Origin: Opitutaceae bacterium
GTDB taxonomy: Bacteria > Verrucomicrobiota > Verrucomicrobiia > Opitutales > Opitutaceae
Direction: 5' to 3'
Assembly: GCA_016795565.1 (NCBI GenBank)
Contig: JAEUGW010000038.1
Coordinates: 1 to 64,000 of the forward strand
DNA: 64,000 bases
Shown one piece after another: positions 9,001 through 17,069 of this stretch; position 1 is the stretch's first letter, and every line of letters starts with the position of its first letter. The notes under the pieces are model-generated. The model did no database searches and was not told where the DNA came from. It saw only the letters and a list, made by a program, of their open reading frames with translations. Made by a program: the position numbers and the translations under genes.

Positions 9001-10724
9001 CCGCACCGGCTTACCCGAATCTCGCCGGCCGCGTCACCGAACTGGAAGCCAAGCTGTCGGCGGCCGAGCAGTCTCTCGCCGCCAAGCCCGCCGCTCCCAG
9101 CTATCCCGACTTCTCGGGCCGCGTCCGCGAGCTCGAAGGCCAGCTCGCCTCCGCCCAGGCCGAGCTCGTCGCTGCCGGCCCCGCCCGCGCGGAGCTTTCC
9201 AGCCGCGTCACCACGCTCACCGGCGAGGTCACTCAGCTCCGCGCCGACCGCGAGCGCATGCAGAAGCTTGTCGCCGACACCGGCCGTCAGTTGAGCGAAG
9301 CCCAGCAAGCCGCCCGCAGCCGCCCCGTCGCCCCCCCGGGCTACCTCGAGCGCCAGCGCGAGCTCGAGGCCCAGCTCGCCGCGGCCAAGGCCGCCGCGCA
9401 ACCCGCCGCCGCCCCGGCCTACCCCGACCTCTCCGGCCGCGTCCGCGAGCTCGAGGGCCAGCTCACCACCACCGAGGACAAGCTCGCCGCCGCCACCACC
9501 GCCGCGCAAGGCGCCACCCAGGCCGGCGCCGAGGCCACCCAGCTCCGCCGCGAGCGCGATGAATTGTCCGGCCGCGTGACCACCCTCGCCAGCGAGGTCG
9601 CCCAGCTCCGCACCGACCGCGAGCGCATGCAAAAATCCCTCGCCGACACCGGCCGCCAGCTCCGCGACACCTCGGCCGACTCCACCCGGCTCAAGGAGCT
9701 CGAAACCCAGCTGGCCGCCCTGGGCGCCGAAGCCGCCCGCGCCAAGCAGGACATCGCCGCGCTCACCTTGGCGAAGGAGGCCTCCCAAGCCCAACTCGGC
9801 GGCATCACCAGCGAGCGCGACGTCGCCCGCGCCGCCCAAGGCGAGCTCCGCGACACCATCGCCCGCCTCGAGCAGGAGAAGACCGCCCTCGCCGCCAACC
9901 AGGCCGCCCCCGCCACGCAACTCTCCGCGGCCCCGGCCAACCCGGACTTGTCCGCCGAAGTCGCCAGCGCCAAGCAGGAGGTAGCTACGCTCACCCAAAC
10001 GAAGGCGGATCTCTCCGGCCGCGTCCGCGAACTCGAGACCGCCCTCGCCGATTCCCGCGCGCAACTCGCGGCGGCCCAGACCGCCCCCGCCACCCCGGCG
10101 CCCGCCGCCGCGACCGGCGGCGAGGACAGCGAGCTCGCCAAGAAACTCGCCGACACCGAGGATCGCCTCGCGACCTCCCTGCGCGGCTACGCGCAGCTCC
10201 AGCGCGAGCGCGACACGCTCGTGGAAAATGCCAGCGCGGCCACCGCCGCCGCCACCGCCGAGCGCGACGCCCTCACCACCCAAGTCGCCACGCTCACGGC
10301 GCAGGTGGACCAGCTCCGCACCGCCGCCCAGGGCAGCGAGAGCAGCACGCAGGCCGAGCTCGCGCGCCTCAACGACGCCGTCACGGCCCTCCAGCGCACG
10401 CAGGCCCAGGCCTCCAGCGAGGCCGCCGCCGCCCGCGCCCTCACCCAGCAGCTGCAGGGCGCCAACGCCGTGCTCGCCGGGGAGAACTACCAGCTCAAGA
10501 CGATGCTCGCCCGCACCGCCGGCGGCCCGACCCCGACCGCCGCCGCGCCGGTCTCCGCCCCCGGCCTTCGCACCCACGTGGTGGCCAACGGCGACTCGCT
10601 CTCCCGCCTCGCGCAGCGCTACTACGGCAGCGCCAGCCGCTGGCAGGACATCTACAACGCCAACGCCGCCCTCCTCGGGCCCAACGGCATCCTGAAAGTC
10701 GGCACCACCCTGCGCATCCCGTAA
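6048..10724 (+). CDS. Giant exported coiled-coil repeat protein with Sel1-like N-terminus and C-terminal LysM
   Basis: A 1,558-residue protein starting at the ATG at 6048 with a signal peptide (MKIFRPLAAVFLVSALGLAALAQ). The open frame extends much further upstream but over the hydroxylase gene. Near residues 33-60 is one Sel1-like unit (NAIAQYNLGLAYAQGRGI). Then come some 1,400 residues of Ala/Glu/Arg-rich heptads interrupted about 19 times by a unit resembling A-P-x-Y-P-[DN]-L-x-x-x-V-x-E-L-E. The last 50 residues form a LysM domain (THVVANGDSLSRLAQRYYG), a peptidoglycan-binding fold. The likely role is a long periplasmic fibre or spacer anchored to the wall; this is inferred. Repeat units are near-identical at DNA level, so copy number may vary between strains and assembly errors are possible. 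Confidence 0.85.
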   Translation: MKIFRPLAAVFLVSALGLAALAQDSSELASLRAKAEKGNAIAQYNLGLAYAQGRGIAADPVEAYVWLSLARENGARGRALDGIVAALDKPTLELAQQRTLDRKAALGSGRAPAAKPAPAAPATDLQPAPVGAEPGEDPALARLRKERDAYSAKLGEIAAEMDALRTERDRLAEQAAELQKNSQALSRGLQEKAQAAEARAADLARTTESLQSELAQARQALATKPAADTTTLDAKSRELTAALAELESARQFGRQVEDTLNKVNDDKARVAAQAAAELESARQFGRQVEDTLNKVNDQKAAVEARLATLTAEAGRHQQELAALAQAKDAAEKALAAQPTAPAYPDLRDRVASLTAELSAARTAAPAYPNLSAEVASAKQEVAALAQTKADLAGRVTELEAKLSAAEQSLAAKPAAPSYPDLRNRVSELETSLAAARNAAPKYPDLSGKVRELEASLSQTNTALAAARNAAPAYPDLRNQVSELETKVASLTASTAQAQQQAAQLASARDAAEKALAARPAAPAYPDLRDRVASLTTELSAARNATPAYPDLRSRVSELEAQHSADLSAVASAKADLSGKVAELEAALAQTNSLLAAARNASGAEADRTKQLETALAQAKAAAPAYPDLSSRVRELEAAATATAAARAETVAQIDTLAQAKDAAEKALADSSRQLVALQNAKPAAPAYPDLSGRVAELEAAVAATIQKFGASEQARADLGRQFDDYKSSTAAAQRERTTLLSNLKMLESDKAALRRQADTAATETSQLRTQVASLKAQAANLKPAAPAYPNLTDKVAELEAALVAARSAAPAYPDLRSHVTELEAKLSSTEQALAAKPAAPNYPDLSGKVGELEAALVQTNTALAAARNAAPAYPNLAGRVNELEAALTAARNAASAEADRTKQLEAALAQAKAAAPAYPNLTDKVAELEAALAAKPAAPTYPDLSSRVSELEAQHSADLSALASAKAEAGRVSELETALAAARNAAPAYPNLAGRVTELEAKLSAAEQSLAAKPAAPSYPDFSGRVRELEGQLASAQAELVAAGPARAELSSRVTTLTGEVTQLRADRERMQKLVADTGRQLSEAQQAARSRPVAPPGYLERQRELEAQLAAAKAAAQPAAAPAYPDLSGRVRELEGQLTTTEDKLAAATTAAQGATQAGAEATQLRRERDELSGRVTTLASEVAQLRTDRERMQKSLADTGRQLRDTSADSTRLKELETQLAALGAEAARAKQDIAALTLAKEASQAQLGGITSERDVARAAQGELRDTIARLEQEKTALAANQAAPATQLSAAPANPDLSAEVASAKQEVATLTQTKADLSGRVRELETALADSRAQLAAAQTAPATPAPAAATGGEDSELAKKLADTEDRLATSLRGYAQLQRERDTLVENASAATAAATAERDALTTQVATLTAQVDQLRTAAQGSESSTQAELARLNDAVTALQRTQAQASSEAAAARALTQQLQGANAVLAGENYQLKTMLARTAGGPTPTAAAPVSAPGLRTHVVANGDSLSRLAQRYYGSASRWQDIYNANAALLGPNGILKVGTTLRIP

Positions 10725-10907
10725 GGTCCGCCGGCGGCGGAACGCCGGACGCGCAACCATGCCTGCGTGATTGCTGTGGCACGGGCTTCCAGGCCCGTGA
10801 GTCAGCCCATGGGCAAGGATGCCCCTGCCACCTGTTGCGGCCACCAGCTATTTGATGCCCAATGCCCGTAGCTTCTATACCATTCAGCTTGGTTTGGCTT
10901 TTTGTAG

Positions 10908-11046
10908 GGGCGGACACAAGGTCCGCCCCTACAGTGCCAATTCACGATGTAACTGGTTTTAGCCCTTTGTCATCGCGAGGCCCGCGAAGCGCGCCGTGGC
11001 GATCCAGCTGGATTGCTTCGTCGCTCCGCTCCTCGCAAGGACAGTC
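10908..11046. repeat. Repeat family R3, copy A (139 bp)
   Basis: Starts with the hairpin GGGCGGACACAAGGTCCGCCC and continues through CAGTGCCAATTCACGA, then a TCATCGCGAGGCCCGC..GCTCCTCGCAAGGACA segment. The matching copy at 26187-26325 has exactly the same length with a handful of substitutions. Confidence 0.75.
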
Positions 11047-11081
11047 CAAAAGCCAAGCCGGAACGATGCCCGCCGGGAAAT

Positions 11082-11139
11082 GTGGGAGCGAGCTTGCTCG
11101 CGACCTAGCCCAAAAAGTCGCGAGCAAGCTCGCTCCCAC
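11082..11139. repeat. REP-like inverted pair (GTGGGAGCGAGCTTGCTCGCGAC)
   Basis: Two copies of GTGGGAGCGAGCTTGCTCGC face each other across a 12-base centre, forming a 23-bp inverted arm pair. A single related copy lies at 15867-15890. The unit resembles the well-known REP sequences of Pseudomonas. Confidence 0.7.
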
Positions 11140-11267
11140 AGGCAGGCACTGAAAGGTGAACGGGAGCTCGATGGCAATGCAGGAGGGCCCCTATTCTCAG
11201 ACCCCAGGTTATCTGTGGTTGAAGGAGTCCTACTGCATCGTTCCGGCTACGGGATGTTGGTCTGACG

Positions 11268-11318
11268 GGTAGGGCCACCGGCCCGGTGCGCCGCGGCGGA
11301 TCGAGCCGCTCCGCCCTC
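11268..11318. repeat. GC-rich palindromic repeat (CCGGTGCGCCGCGGCGGA family), copy 1
   Basis: Reads GGGCCACCGGCCCGGTGCGCCG, then GGCGGATCGAGCCGCTCCGCC. A second copy with few changes lies at 16921-16972. Confidence 0.65.
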
Positions 11319-11811
11319 ACCCGCACCGCTCCGGCCCGCGCAGCGTCGGGAAGACCCGATCAGGGGAATTATACCCGAGGGCCTTCATCGGCGTCTGCGC
11401 CAGCCACCACGCCAGCTCCGCCGGGGATTTGTCCATGCCATGGCGCGCCATGAAGATCATCTCGTTCACGCTGCTCAACACGACCTTGTCCGGGATCGGC
11501 GCCCATTGCACCGCGCCCGCCTCCGGCTCGATCCACCGCTGACGGTGGAGCTCCAGCTCCGTGCCCTCGAAAGCCAGCCAGGCTCCCTCCAGAAACCGTC
11601 GGATCAGGGCGTTTGCATCGGTCACGCCCCGGCCGGACAGCACAATCGGAAACAGCGACGCCGTGTTGCAGAACATCAGGTGGCGCTGCCGGCCGTCCCG
11701 GAACTCATGCACGCACCAGTCGGCCACGCGGTTGTCCACCGGCGGCGGCACGGCGGGCACGGCGAGCTTCAGGCGTTTCGCCAGCATCTTGGTCGGGCGC
11801 AGGGTGAGCAT
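11317..11811 (-). CDS. Small protein resembling the DUF6933 group, unknown function
   Basis: A 164-residue protein from the ATG at 11811. The frame continues upstream to 11940 but overlaps the preceding gene. The N-terminal MLTLRPTKMLAKRLKL and a middle containing WCVHEFRDGRQRHLMFCN recall the short, uncharacterised DUF6933-type proteins; this is recalled, not searched. No catalytic motif is evident. It is last of three minus-strand genes behind the Type IIG enzyme, 47 bp after the 139-residue gene, and could be co-transcribed with it. The last bases of the gene fall at the edge of a repeat block. Confidence 0.6.
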   Translation of the reverse strand: MLTLRPTKMLAKRLKLAVPAVPPPVDNRVADWCVHEFRDGRQRHLMFCNTASLFPIVLSGRGVTDANALIRRFLEGAWLAFEGTELELHRQRWIEPEAGAVQWAPIPDKVVLSSVNEMIFMARHGMDKSPAELAWWLAQTPMKALGYNSPDRVFPTLRGPERCG

Positions 11812-11858
11812 GCCTCCTTCTCCCCTTTCCCGCGCCCGCTGGCAACCCCGGCCGCTTC

Positions 11859-12278
11859 TCACCCCTTGCCGCCGCGCACCCGCTGGCGGCGGGCCACGTC
11901 GAAGGTCGGCGGGCAGTCGAGGGGCGAGTGGCCGCCCCACATCTCGGGCGGGAGCAGCTGGCGGTAGCGGCCGCGGGTGCGCAGCAGCGCCGTGTGCAGC
12001 CAGTGGCGCTGATAGACGCGGAACCAGTGGCGGTCATGTGGACCGCTCAGGCGGGTGCGGATGCCGCGGCTGGTGCGGAAGTAGGCTTCGGTGCGGCGGT
12101 AGAGCCAGTCTATCCAGCGCCTCCGGGCGAAGCGGCGCTCGCGGGTGACGGCCTGCACCTCGTCCACCACGGCCTCGGCGGCGTTCCAGCAGAGGGTGGC
12201 CTGCAGGTCGTTGAAGGGCGGCTGGGGCCGGGGGAAGGAGCGGAGATACACCGGCCGCGCGCGCGGGTCGGTGGGCAT
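11859..12278 (-). CDS. Hypothetical protein (139 residues)
   Basis: An arginine- and tryptophan-rich soluble protein of 139 residues from the ATG at 12278 (MPTDPRARPVYLRSF). The open frame extends to 12503, but that part overlaps a CGAGGAGCGGAGCGACGATG repeat and the end of the restriction gene, so the shorter start is preferred. No family was recognised. A middle segment (FNDLQATLCWNAAEAVVDEV) looks amphipathic. It lies between the Type IIG gene and the DUF6933-like gene on the same strand, so it may be an accessory gene of that locus, but nothing in the sequence shows this directly. Confidence 0.5.
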   Translation of the reverse strand: MPTDPRARPVYLRSFPRPQPPFNDLQATLCWNAAEAVVDEVQAVTRERRFARRRWIDWLYRRTEAYFRTSRGIRTRLSGPHDRHWFRVYQRHWLHTALLRTRGRYRQLLPPEMWGGHSPLDCPPTFDVARRQRVRGGKG

Positions 12279-12423
12279 GGGCAGGCCGGGCGGATCAGTC
12301 GGCTTGTTCGGCGGAAGCGGGATTTCCCGGGCCGCCTTGTCATGGCGAGGAGCGGAGCGACGATGCGATCCAGCTGACTGGATGGCCACGACCGGCTGCC
12401 GCCGGGCTCGCGCTGACAATCCC

Positions 12424-15400
12424 TCAGGATGCCGGTGCGTTCCCTTCGACGAGGGCGATTTCCTCGGGCGTGAGGCCATAAAGCTGGTAGACGAGCTGAT
12501 CAATTTCCCGGTCGGTCTTGGTGAGGGCGTTCTGGAGCGCCGCCTTCTCGGCGTCGGACTTCGCCACCCGCAGCGCCGGCGTGAGCGTCAGCATCTTGTC
12601 CACGAGGGCGACGAGACGGTTCGTGGAGGCTCCCTTTGCAGGCAATACAATCGGCAGATTCCTGATGAAACGTGCTTCGAAGCTGAAATAGCCCCCCCGC
12701 ATCTGAGTGGCCGTTTGTGCAACAATCCAACCAAGCACGTCGCTGTTGAGCAAAGCTAGCAACACTTGGGGCGCGACATCATCGATGGGTAAAATCCCGT
12801 AGCCACCGGCGACACCTCCCGTGAAAAAACATTCGCCGCTGGCGTCGTGCGAGAATGCCGGACATGGCGCGATATCGGGCGTAAAGATTTTCGGAAGGGG
12901 CATTACGTCAAGAGCCTGAGTGCGCCCGAATGCATACCAGCCACTGCCCCTCATTTTTCCATCTTCGCGGTTCTCCAAATAGCTCTTGTTCGCCAGCAGA
13001 TATTCCCAAGTGTGCGGGAATCGTTTTGCGAAATCCTTCGAGTCGATCAGTGCTGCGGCACCGTCATGCTTTTCGTATGGAAAAAGAATAAGGCGATCAG
13101 TCTTCGTCATTGAATACCGTCGGCTATCTCCACCCTTGATAAGCGGATGTAACAAGTCGGATTCGAGTTCGAATTCACGTTTGAGTTGGGGTGACCAGAT
13201 TTTCACTGTGCGTTTCGAACGCGACCGTTCTTCGACAATGTAGATCTTGTCGGCGCTGGTCTTGATTCCTTGAAAGATGCGCTTCGTAACTTGGTCGAGT
13301 TTCAGCGGGATAGATTGGAGTCTGGCGAGCAGCGATCCGCGCGCCCCGCCGGCAATAACCCAGTCACCAGCGGTCAGAGTTCCGGCTGAAATTGATTCTA
13401 CCACCGCACGAGGTTGCGCACGCCATTGCCTGAGATTGGAGACTGGCGTGTATTCGAAGGAGTGTTGTGCTGTGCGTTGTAGAAAAAGCAGGCAGGTATA
13501 GGTCGTAGCTCCGTCGAAGATCTGTTGGTGGCCAAAATGAACAATACCGGAGACATGCCCACCGCTTGAAAGAAAATCGCGTATCGCTTCGCCATACTTC
13601 GCGTTGAAGAATTTGTGCGGCACGATGTAGCCAAATCGTCCATGAAGGTTCAGGAGAGCCAGAGCGCGCTCGATAAAGACGACATAGAGGTCGTAGTTAC
13701 CTGATCGCGCAGCGGCGTAGCGTCGTCCGAGATACTCCACAGACGCAGAATCAGTCTCGTTTAGGGTTTGAATCCGCACATACGGCGGATTGCCGATGAC
13801 CGCATCGAAGCCGCCGGCCTGCATGATCTCGGGGAACTGCACGTCCCAGTCGCCTGCGTTGACGCGCACCAACTCGGCGGGGTCTAGCGAGAAGTCGGAG
13901 GCGATGAGGGAGTTGAAGGACTTGATGTTTCGGTCCAGCGGCGGGAGCAGGGGCTCATTGCGGAAGAGCTCGGTCTGGGTGCGCAGGGTTTCGCGGTTCT
14001 CCCCCTCCAGCATCTTGAGGTAGAGCGAGAGCTGGGTGACCTCGACGGCTTGGGCGTCAATGTCCACGCCGTGGATATTGTTCTCCAGGATGCGGCGCTT
14101 GAGGGCGGTGGTGAGGCGCACGTCGCCGGCGGCGTCCACGTAGCAGTCTTCCTTGCGGCGTTTGTCGGGATTGGCCGTGAACCAGCGGAGATGGTGGGCC
14201 ATCACCTCCTCGTAGGCGCGGAGGAGGAAGGAGCCGGAGCCGCAGGCGGGGTCCACGATCCGGAGCTTCTCCGCCTGCTTCGGCGTCCTGCCGGCCAGCA
14301 GGCGGCCGACGGTCTGCTCGACGATGTAGTCGGTGATGTAGCGCGGGGTGTAATAGACGCCGCCGGCCTTCCGCACCTCGGGCTTTTCCTCGATGGTGGC
14401 GCCGCGGCCCTGCGGGCGGAGGATTTTCCCGAGGAAGCGCTCGTAGGCGTCGCCGAGGATCTCGACCTTGATGTCGGCGAAGTTGTAGCCGTTGTCGTCG
14501 TCCACCAGGTCGAGGAGGAAGTTGGCCAGCCACTCGTCGCCGACGGTGAGCTCCTCGGAGAAGTGGGGCTTGAAGAGCTGGCCGTTGAAGAAGGGCTTGT
14601 AGCTGGGCGGGCGCTGGTCGAGGGCGCGGATGTGGTCGGTGAGCTCGCGGTAGAGGCCGCCCTCGGTGCGCCCGCGCGCGCCGTAGCCGGCGGCCGGCGG
14701 CTCCTCCTCGGCGCCGCCGAAGCGCAGGCGCGTCTGCTTGCCGGGCTGGCGGAGCTTGGGCTTGGCCGCCTCGGGCTGCTGGCGATACCAGCCGTCGAAG
14801 AGTGTCTGGAGGAGCGTGCCGGTATCGATGCCGCGGTCCTCGCAGATGCGGAGGAAGACGAGGCGGTCAATGATGCGCTGGGCGGCCTCGTTGAGCCGGT
14901 GGCCCTCGAGCAGGTCGGCGCGGTCGTTGTGCTTGAGCAGGTCGGAGCCGAGCTGCTGGCGGACGCCGTCGAGGAAGTTGAGGAAATCGGCGTCGAGCGC
15001 GCGGGTGCGGTCGGGCTTGATGAGGTAGCCCTGCCGGCCCTGGAGGCGCAGCGGACGCTTGGGGAGGGACTCGATCAGGCGGTCGATGCTGCCGGTGCTG
15101 ACGTTCTCGTAGGCGAGCAGGTCCCAGAGCTCGCGGGCGGCGGCGGGGTATTGCTTGAAATGGAGAACCTTCCACTCGCCGACATGGGGCTCGTCGAGCA
15201 GCGGGCGGGCGCCGACGACGTAGATCTTCAGCTCCTCGAAATCGGAGAGCAGGGCGAGCGGCACGCCGCGGGCAAAGGCGTCCTTCTTGGCCTGGAGGAT
15301 GTGGCGGTTGTGGAGGACCTCGGCGGGCTTCTTGGCCTCGCAGGTGAAGCGCTCGGTGCGGGCGTGGCGGAAGACGTAGTCGGCGCGGGTCTGCTTGCCC

Positions 15401-15636
15401 GAGAGGTGGGTGCGCACCTCGATGGCCACCTCGCGCTCGGTGTGGATGAGGCCCTTCTGGTTGCCCACGTCCCAGCCCAGGGCGCGGAAGAAGGGGTCGA
15501 GGAAATCGGCGCGGAGGGAGGCCTCGAGGTAGTCCGGCGTCGTGTAGCCCGGATGCTGGCGGTCGAACTGGGCGACGAGGCGGGCGAGCTCGGCCTGGAA
15601 CGATTCGAAGGTGGCAGGGGTGTCGGAGGGCGCCAT
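12424..15636 (-). CDS. Type IIG-like restriction endonuclease/N6-adenine DNA methyltransferase
   Basis: A 1,070-residue single-chain restriction-modification enzyme. The N-terminal nuclease domain has a PD-(D/E)xK-like core: D86 in RADYVF and E100-A-K102 in FTCEAKKPAE. The middle is an N6-adenine methyltransferase: GVYYTPRYITDYIV (426-439), AdoMet motif DPACGSGSF (462-470) and catalytic NPPY (616-619). The last ~350 residues would form the target-recognition region. This order matches Type IIG/Eco57I-family enzymes, which cut and methylate with one polypeptide. No separate S, R or M gene is adjacent. A mobile-type repeat (R1) lies 60 bp upstream and other repeats follow it, consistent with an acquired locus. 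An orphan phage-defence methylase is an alternative. Confidence 0.87.
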   Translation of the reverse strand: MAPSDTPATFESFQAELARLVAQFDRQHPGYTTPDYLEASLRADFLDPFFRALGWDVGNQKGLIHTEREVAIEVRTHLSGKQTRADYVFRHARTERFTCEAKKPAEVLHNRHILQAKKDAFARGVPLALLSDFEELKIYVVGARPLLDEPHVGEWKVLHFKQYPAAARELWDLLAYENVSTGSIDRLIESLPKRPLRLQGRQGYLIKPDRTRALDADFLNFLDGVRQQLGSDLLKHNDRADLLEGHRLNEAAQRIIDRLVFLRICEDRGIDTGTLLQTLFDGWYRQQPEAAKPKLRQPGKQTRLRFGGAEEEPPAAGYGARGRTEGGLYRELTDHIRALDQRPPSYKPFFNGQLFKPHFSEELTVGDEWLANFLLDLVDDDNGYNFADIKVEILGDAYERFLGKILRPQGRGATIEEKPEVRKAGGVYYTPRYITDYIVEQTVGRLLAGRTPKQAEKLRIVDPACGSGSFLLRAYEEVMAHHLRWFTANPDKRRKEDCYVDAAGDVRLTTALKRRILENNIHGVDIDAQAVEVTQLSLYLKMLEGENRETLRTQTELFRNEPLLPPLDRNIKSFNSLIASDFSLDPAELVRVNAGDWDVQFPEIMQAGGFDAVIGNPPYVRIQTLNETDSASVEYLGRRYAAARSGNYDLYVVFIERALALLNLHGRFGYIVPHKFFNAKYGEAIRDFLSSGGHVSGIVHFGHQQIFDGATTYTCLLFLQRTAQHSFEYTPVSNLRQWRAQPRAVVESISAGTLTAGDWVIAGGARGSLLARLQSIPLKLDQVTKRIFQGIKTSADKIYIVEERSRSKRTVKIWSPQLKREFELESDLLHPLIKGGDSRRYSMTKTDRLILFPYEKHDGAAALIDSKDFAKRFPHTWEYLLANKSYLENREDGKMRGSGWYAFGRTQALDVMPLPKIFTPDIAPCPAFSHDASGECFFTGGVAGGYGILPIDDVAPQVLLALLNSDVLGWIVAQTATQMRGGYFSFEARFIRNLPIVLPAKGASTNRLVALVDKMLTLTPALRVAKSDAEKAALQNALTKTDREIDQLVYQLYGLTPEEIALVEGNAPAS

Positions 15637-15916
15637 GAAAGTCGGCCGCGAGCCTGCGGGCCGGCCCGGGGATTGCCAAGCGGTTTAGCGCCGCGCCGAA
15701 CAACCTATTCCCGACAGCCTGGTTTTCTGTAGCGGCGGTCTGTGACCGCCGTCGAAGGTGGTGTGGTGATCGTTCGGCGGTCACAGACCGTCGCTACAGG
15801 ACAGGCCGTTATTCGGATAGGCTCCTAGCGCAGCTCGCAAGCAGGTGTCGCCACCGGCGCTCGGAGTGTGGGAGCGAGCGGGCTCGCGACTCGGCCGGGC
15901 CCGGCCGGGCCGCGCC
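15637..15916. repeat. Non-coding spacer holding R1 copy 2 and a REP-like unit
   Basis: This 280-bp stretch between the restriction gene start and the AEC transporter stop holds no gene. It contains the R1 copy at 15696-15824 and, at 15867-15890, a single GTGGGAGCGAGCGGGCTCGCGAC unit like those at 11082-11139. Confidence 0.6.
15696..15824. mobile_element. Repeat family R1, copy 2
   Basis: Same layout as 1641-1776: CCGAACAACCTATTCCCGAC on the left, inverted arms TGTAGCGGCGGTCTGTGACC/GGTCACAGACCGTCGCTACA, and GTTATTCGGATAGGCTC on the right. The outermost bases of the left terminal repeat (GAGCCTAT) are missing. Confidence 0.7.
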
Positions 15917-16849
15917 TCACGCCACCGCCAGGATCACCGCGAGCGCGGCGAGCGAGGCCGGCACGCTGAGCACGATGGTGCCGGAGGCGAGCGCCTCGTC
16001 GCCCTTCAGCTCGAGCGCCACGGTGTAGGACACGATGGCCGTCGGGCACGCGAGCAGGATCAGCACGAGCTTGAGCTCGGCCGCGCCGAGGCCCAGCGCG
16101 CGCCCCACCAGCCAGCCGAGGGCCGGGGCGGCCGCGGCCTTCACCAGCGCCGCCGCCAGCGGGCGCGGCCAGTGCGCGCCGAGCCGCGCGGTCACCAGCG
16201 AGCCGCCGACCCCGAGCAGGCCGAGCGGCAGCGCCATCTGGCCGAGCGCGGAAAAAGTCCGGTCCACCGCGACCGGCAGCGGCCACCCCAGCAGCGCCCA
16301 ACCCAGGCCGGCGATCGTCGCCAGCAGCGGCGGCGTGACCGCCAGTTGCCGCAGGAGCGGCCCCACCATGCGCCAGCCCAGGGTGTGCTGGCTGAGCAGC
16401 AGCACGACGACCCCGGCGACGTTGTAGAGCACCATCATCGGGGCGATGGTCACGATCGCCGCCGTGCGCACGGACAGGCCGCCGGCCAGCGGCGTGTCCG
16501 GCAGCGCGTAGATGACCGGCAGGCCGACAAAGGCCAGGTTGCCGCGAAAAGCTCCCTGGACGAACGTGCCGATCGCCGCGCCGGGCACGCGCAGCAGCCA
16601 GGCCACGGCGTAGGCCGCCACGATGACCGCGCCCGTCGCCCCCAGCATCACGCCGAGCATGCGCCCGGCGCCGGCGGACTGGTGGAAGGAGGCCGCCAGT
16701 TGGGAAAACAACAGCGCCGGCAGGCCGACCCAGTAGGTGACACGGTTGGCCTCCTTGAGAAAGTTGGGCGGGACAAACGCCGCCCGCTGCAGCCCGGCCC
16801 CGAGCGCGATGAGCAGGAAGACCGGCGCCAGGGTGTTCAGGATTTCCAC
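15917..16849 (-). CDS. AEC (auxin efflux carrier) family transporter
   Basis: Inner-membrane permease of 310 residues from a GTG at 16849 (V-E-I-L-N-T-L-A-P-V-F). The open frame extends to 16987 through a GC-rich palindrome that is unlikely to be coding. About ten hydrophobic segments are arranged as two halves. The GLPVIYAL and FRGNLAFVG region and the C-terminal LACPTAIVSYTVA match AEC-family permeases, some of which export malonate or other carboxylates. Substrate unknown. It is divergent from the dehydrogenase gene at 17070, with a 220-bp shared upstream region containing a repeat. Confidence 0.86.
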   Translation of the reverse strand: MEILNTLAPVFLLIALGAGLQRAAFVPPNFLKEANRVTYWVGLPALLFSQLAASFHQSAGAGRMLGVMLGATGAVIVAAYAVAWLLRVPGAAIGTFVQGAFRGNLAFVGLPVIYALPDTPLAGGLSVRTAAIVTIAPMMVLYNVAGVVVLLLSQHTLGWRMVGPLLRQLAVTPPLLATIAGLGWALLGWPLPVAVDRTFSALGQMALPLGLLGVGGSLVTARLGAHWPRPLAAALVKAAAAPALGWLVGRALGLGAAELKLVLILLACPTAIVSYTVALELKGDEALASGTIVLSVPASLAALAVILAVA

Positions 16850-16920
16850 GGCGGCGACGATGTTGGGATGTGCCGGACGCTGCAAGCATTGGGCGGGAGG
16901 GGCGGCGCTGGCGCCGACGG

Positions 16921-16972
16921 GCAGGGCGCACCGGTCCGGTGCGCCGCGGCGGAGCGAGCCGCTCCGCCCTAC
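16921..16972. repeat. GC-rich palindromic repeat (CCGGTGCGCCGCGGCGGA family), copy 2
   Basis: Reads GGGCGCACCGGTCCGGTGCG, then CCGCGGCGGAGCGAGCCGC ending in TCCGCCCTACC. Closely related to 11268-11318. It is followed by a TCGCTGCGCTCAGAATGACC remnant of the 'CTGAGCGAAGCGAAGG' repeat type (16989-17008). Confidence 0.65.
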
Positions 16973-17069
16973 CTCCAAACCCGTCATTATTCGCTGCGCT
17001 CAGAATGACCAACAGGAGACCCCGGTTTTCGTCTCGCCCCTTTCGCTCTCACTCTCACCCTCACTTCTT

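Larger units (their letters stand above)
10725..11316. repeat. 592-bp non-coding block made of several repeat families
   Basis: No convincing gene. In order it holds: a GGCACGGGCTTCCAGGCCCGTG hairpin near 10780; a 139-bp repeat (10908-11046) shared with 26187-26325; an inverted pair of GTGGGAGCGAGC..GCTCGCTCCCAC sequences (11082-11139); and a GGTGCGCCGCGGCGGA..TCCGCCCT palindrome (11268-11318) shared with 16921-16972. It follows the giant coiled-coil gene and precedes a minus-strand gene end, so it lies between convergent genes, a common place for such repeats. Confidence 0.7.

Noticed and set aside
6048..10724. CRISPR array suggested by many regularly spaced near-identical units
   Set aside because: The units are in frame, encode the same peptide motif, vary in spacing by whole codons, and no cas genes are near. 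They are protein repeats.
7824..10844. 1,006-residue minus-strand open frame opposite the coiled-coil gene
   Set aside because: It is the complement of a repetitive Ala/Glu-coding gene in very GC-rich DNA. The product is Gly/Arg/Ala-rich without any recognisable domain, start context or signal.
14050..15732. 560-residue plus-strand open frame opposite the Type IIG gene
   Set aside because: Low-complexity Glu/Val/Gly-rich product mirroring the methyltransferase gene, which has clear motifs on the other strand.
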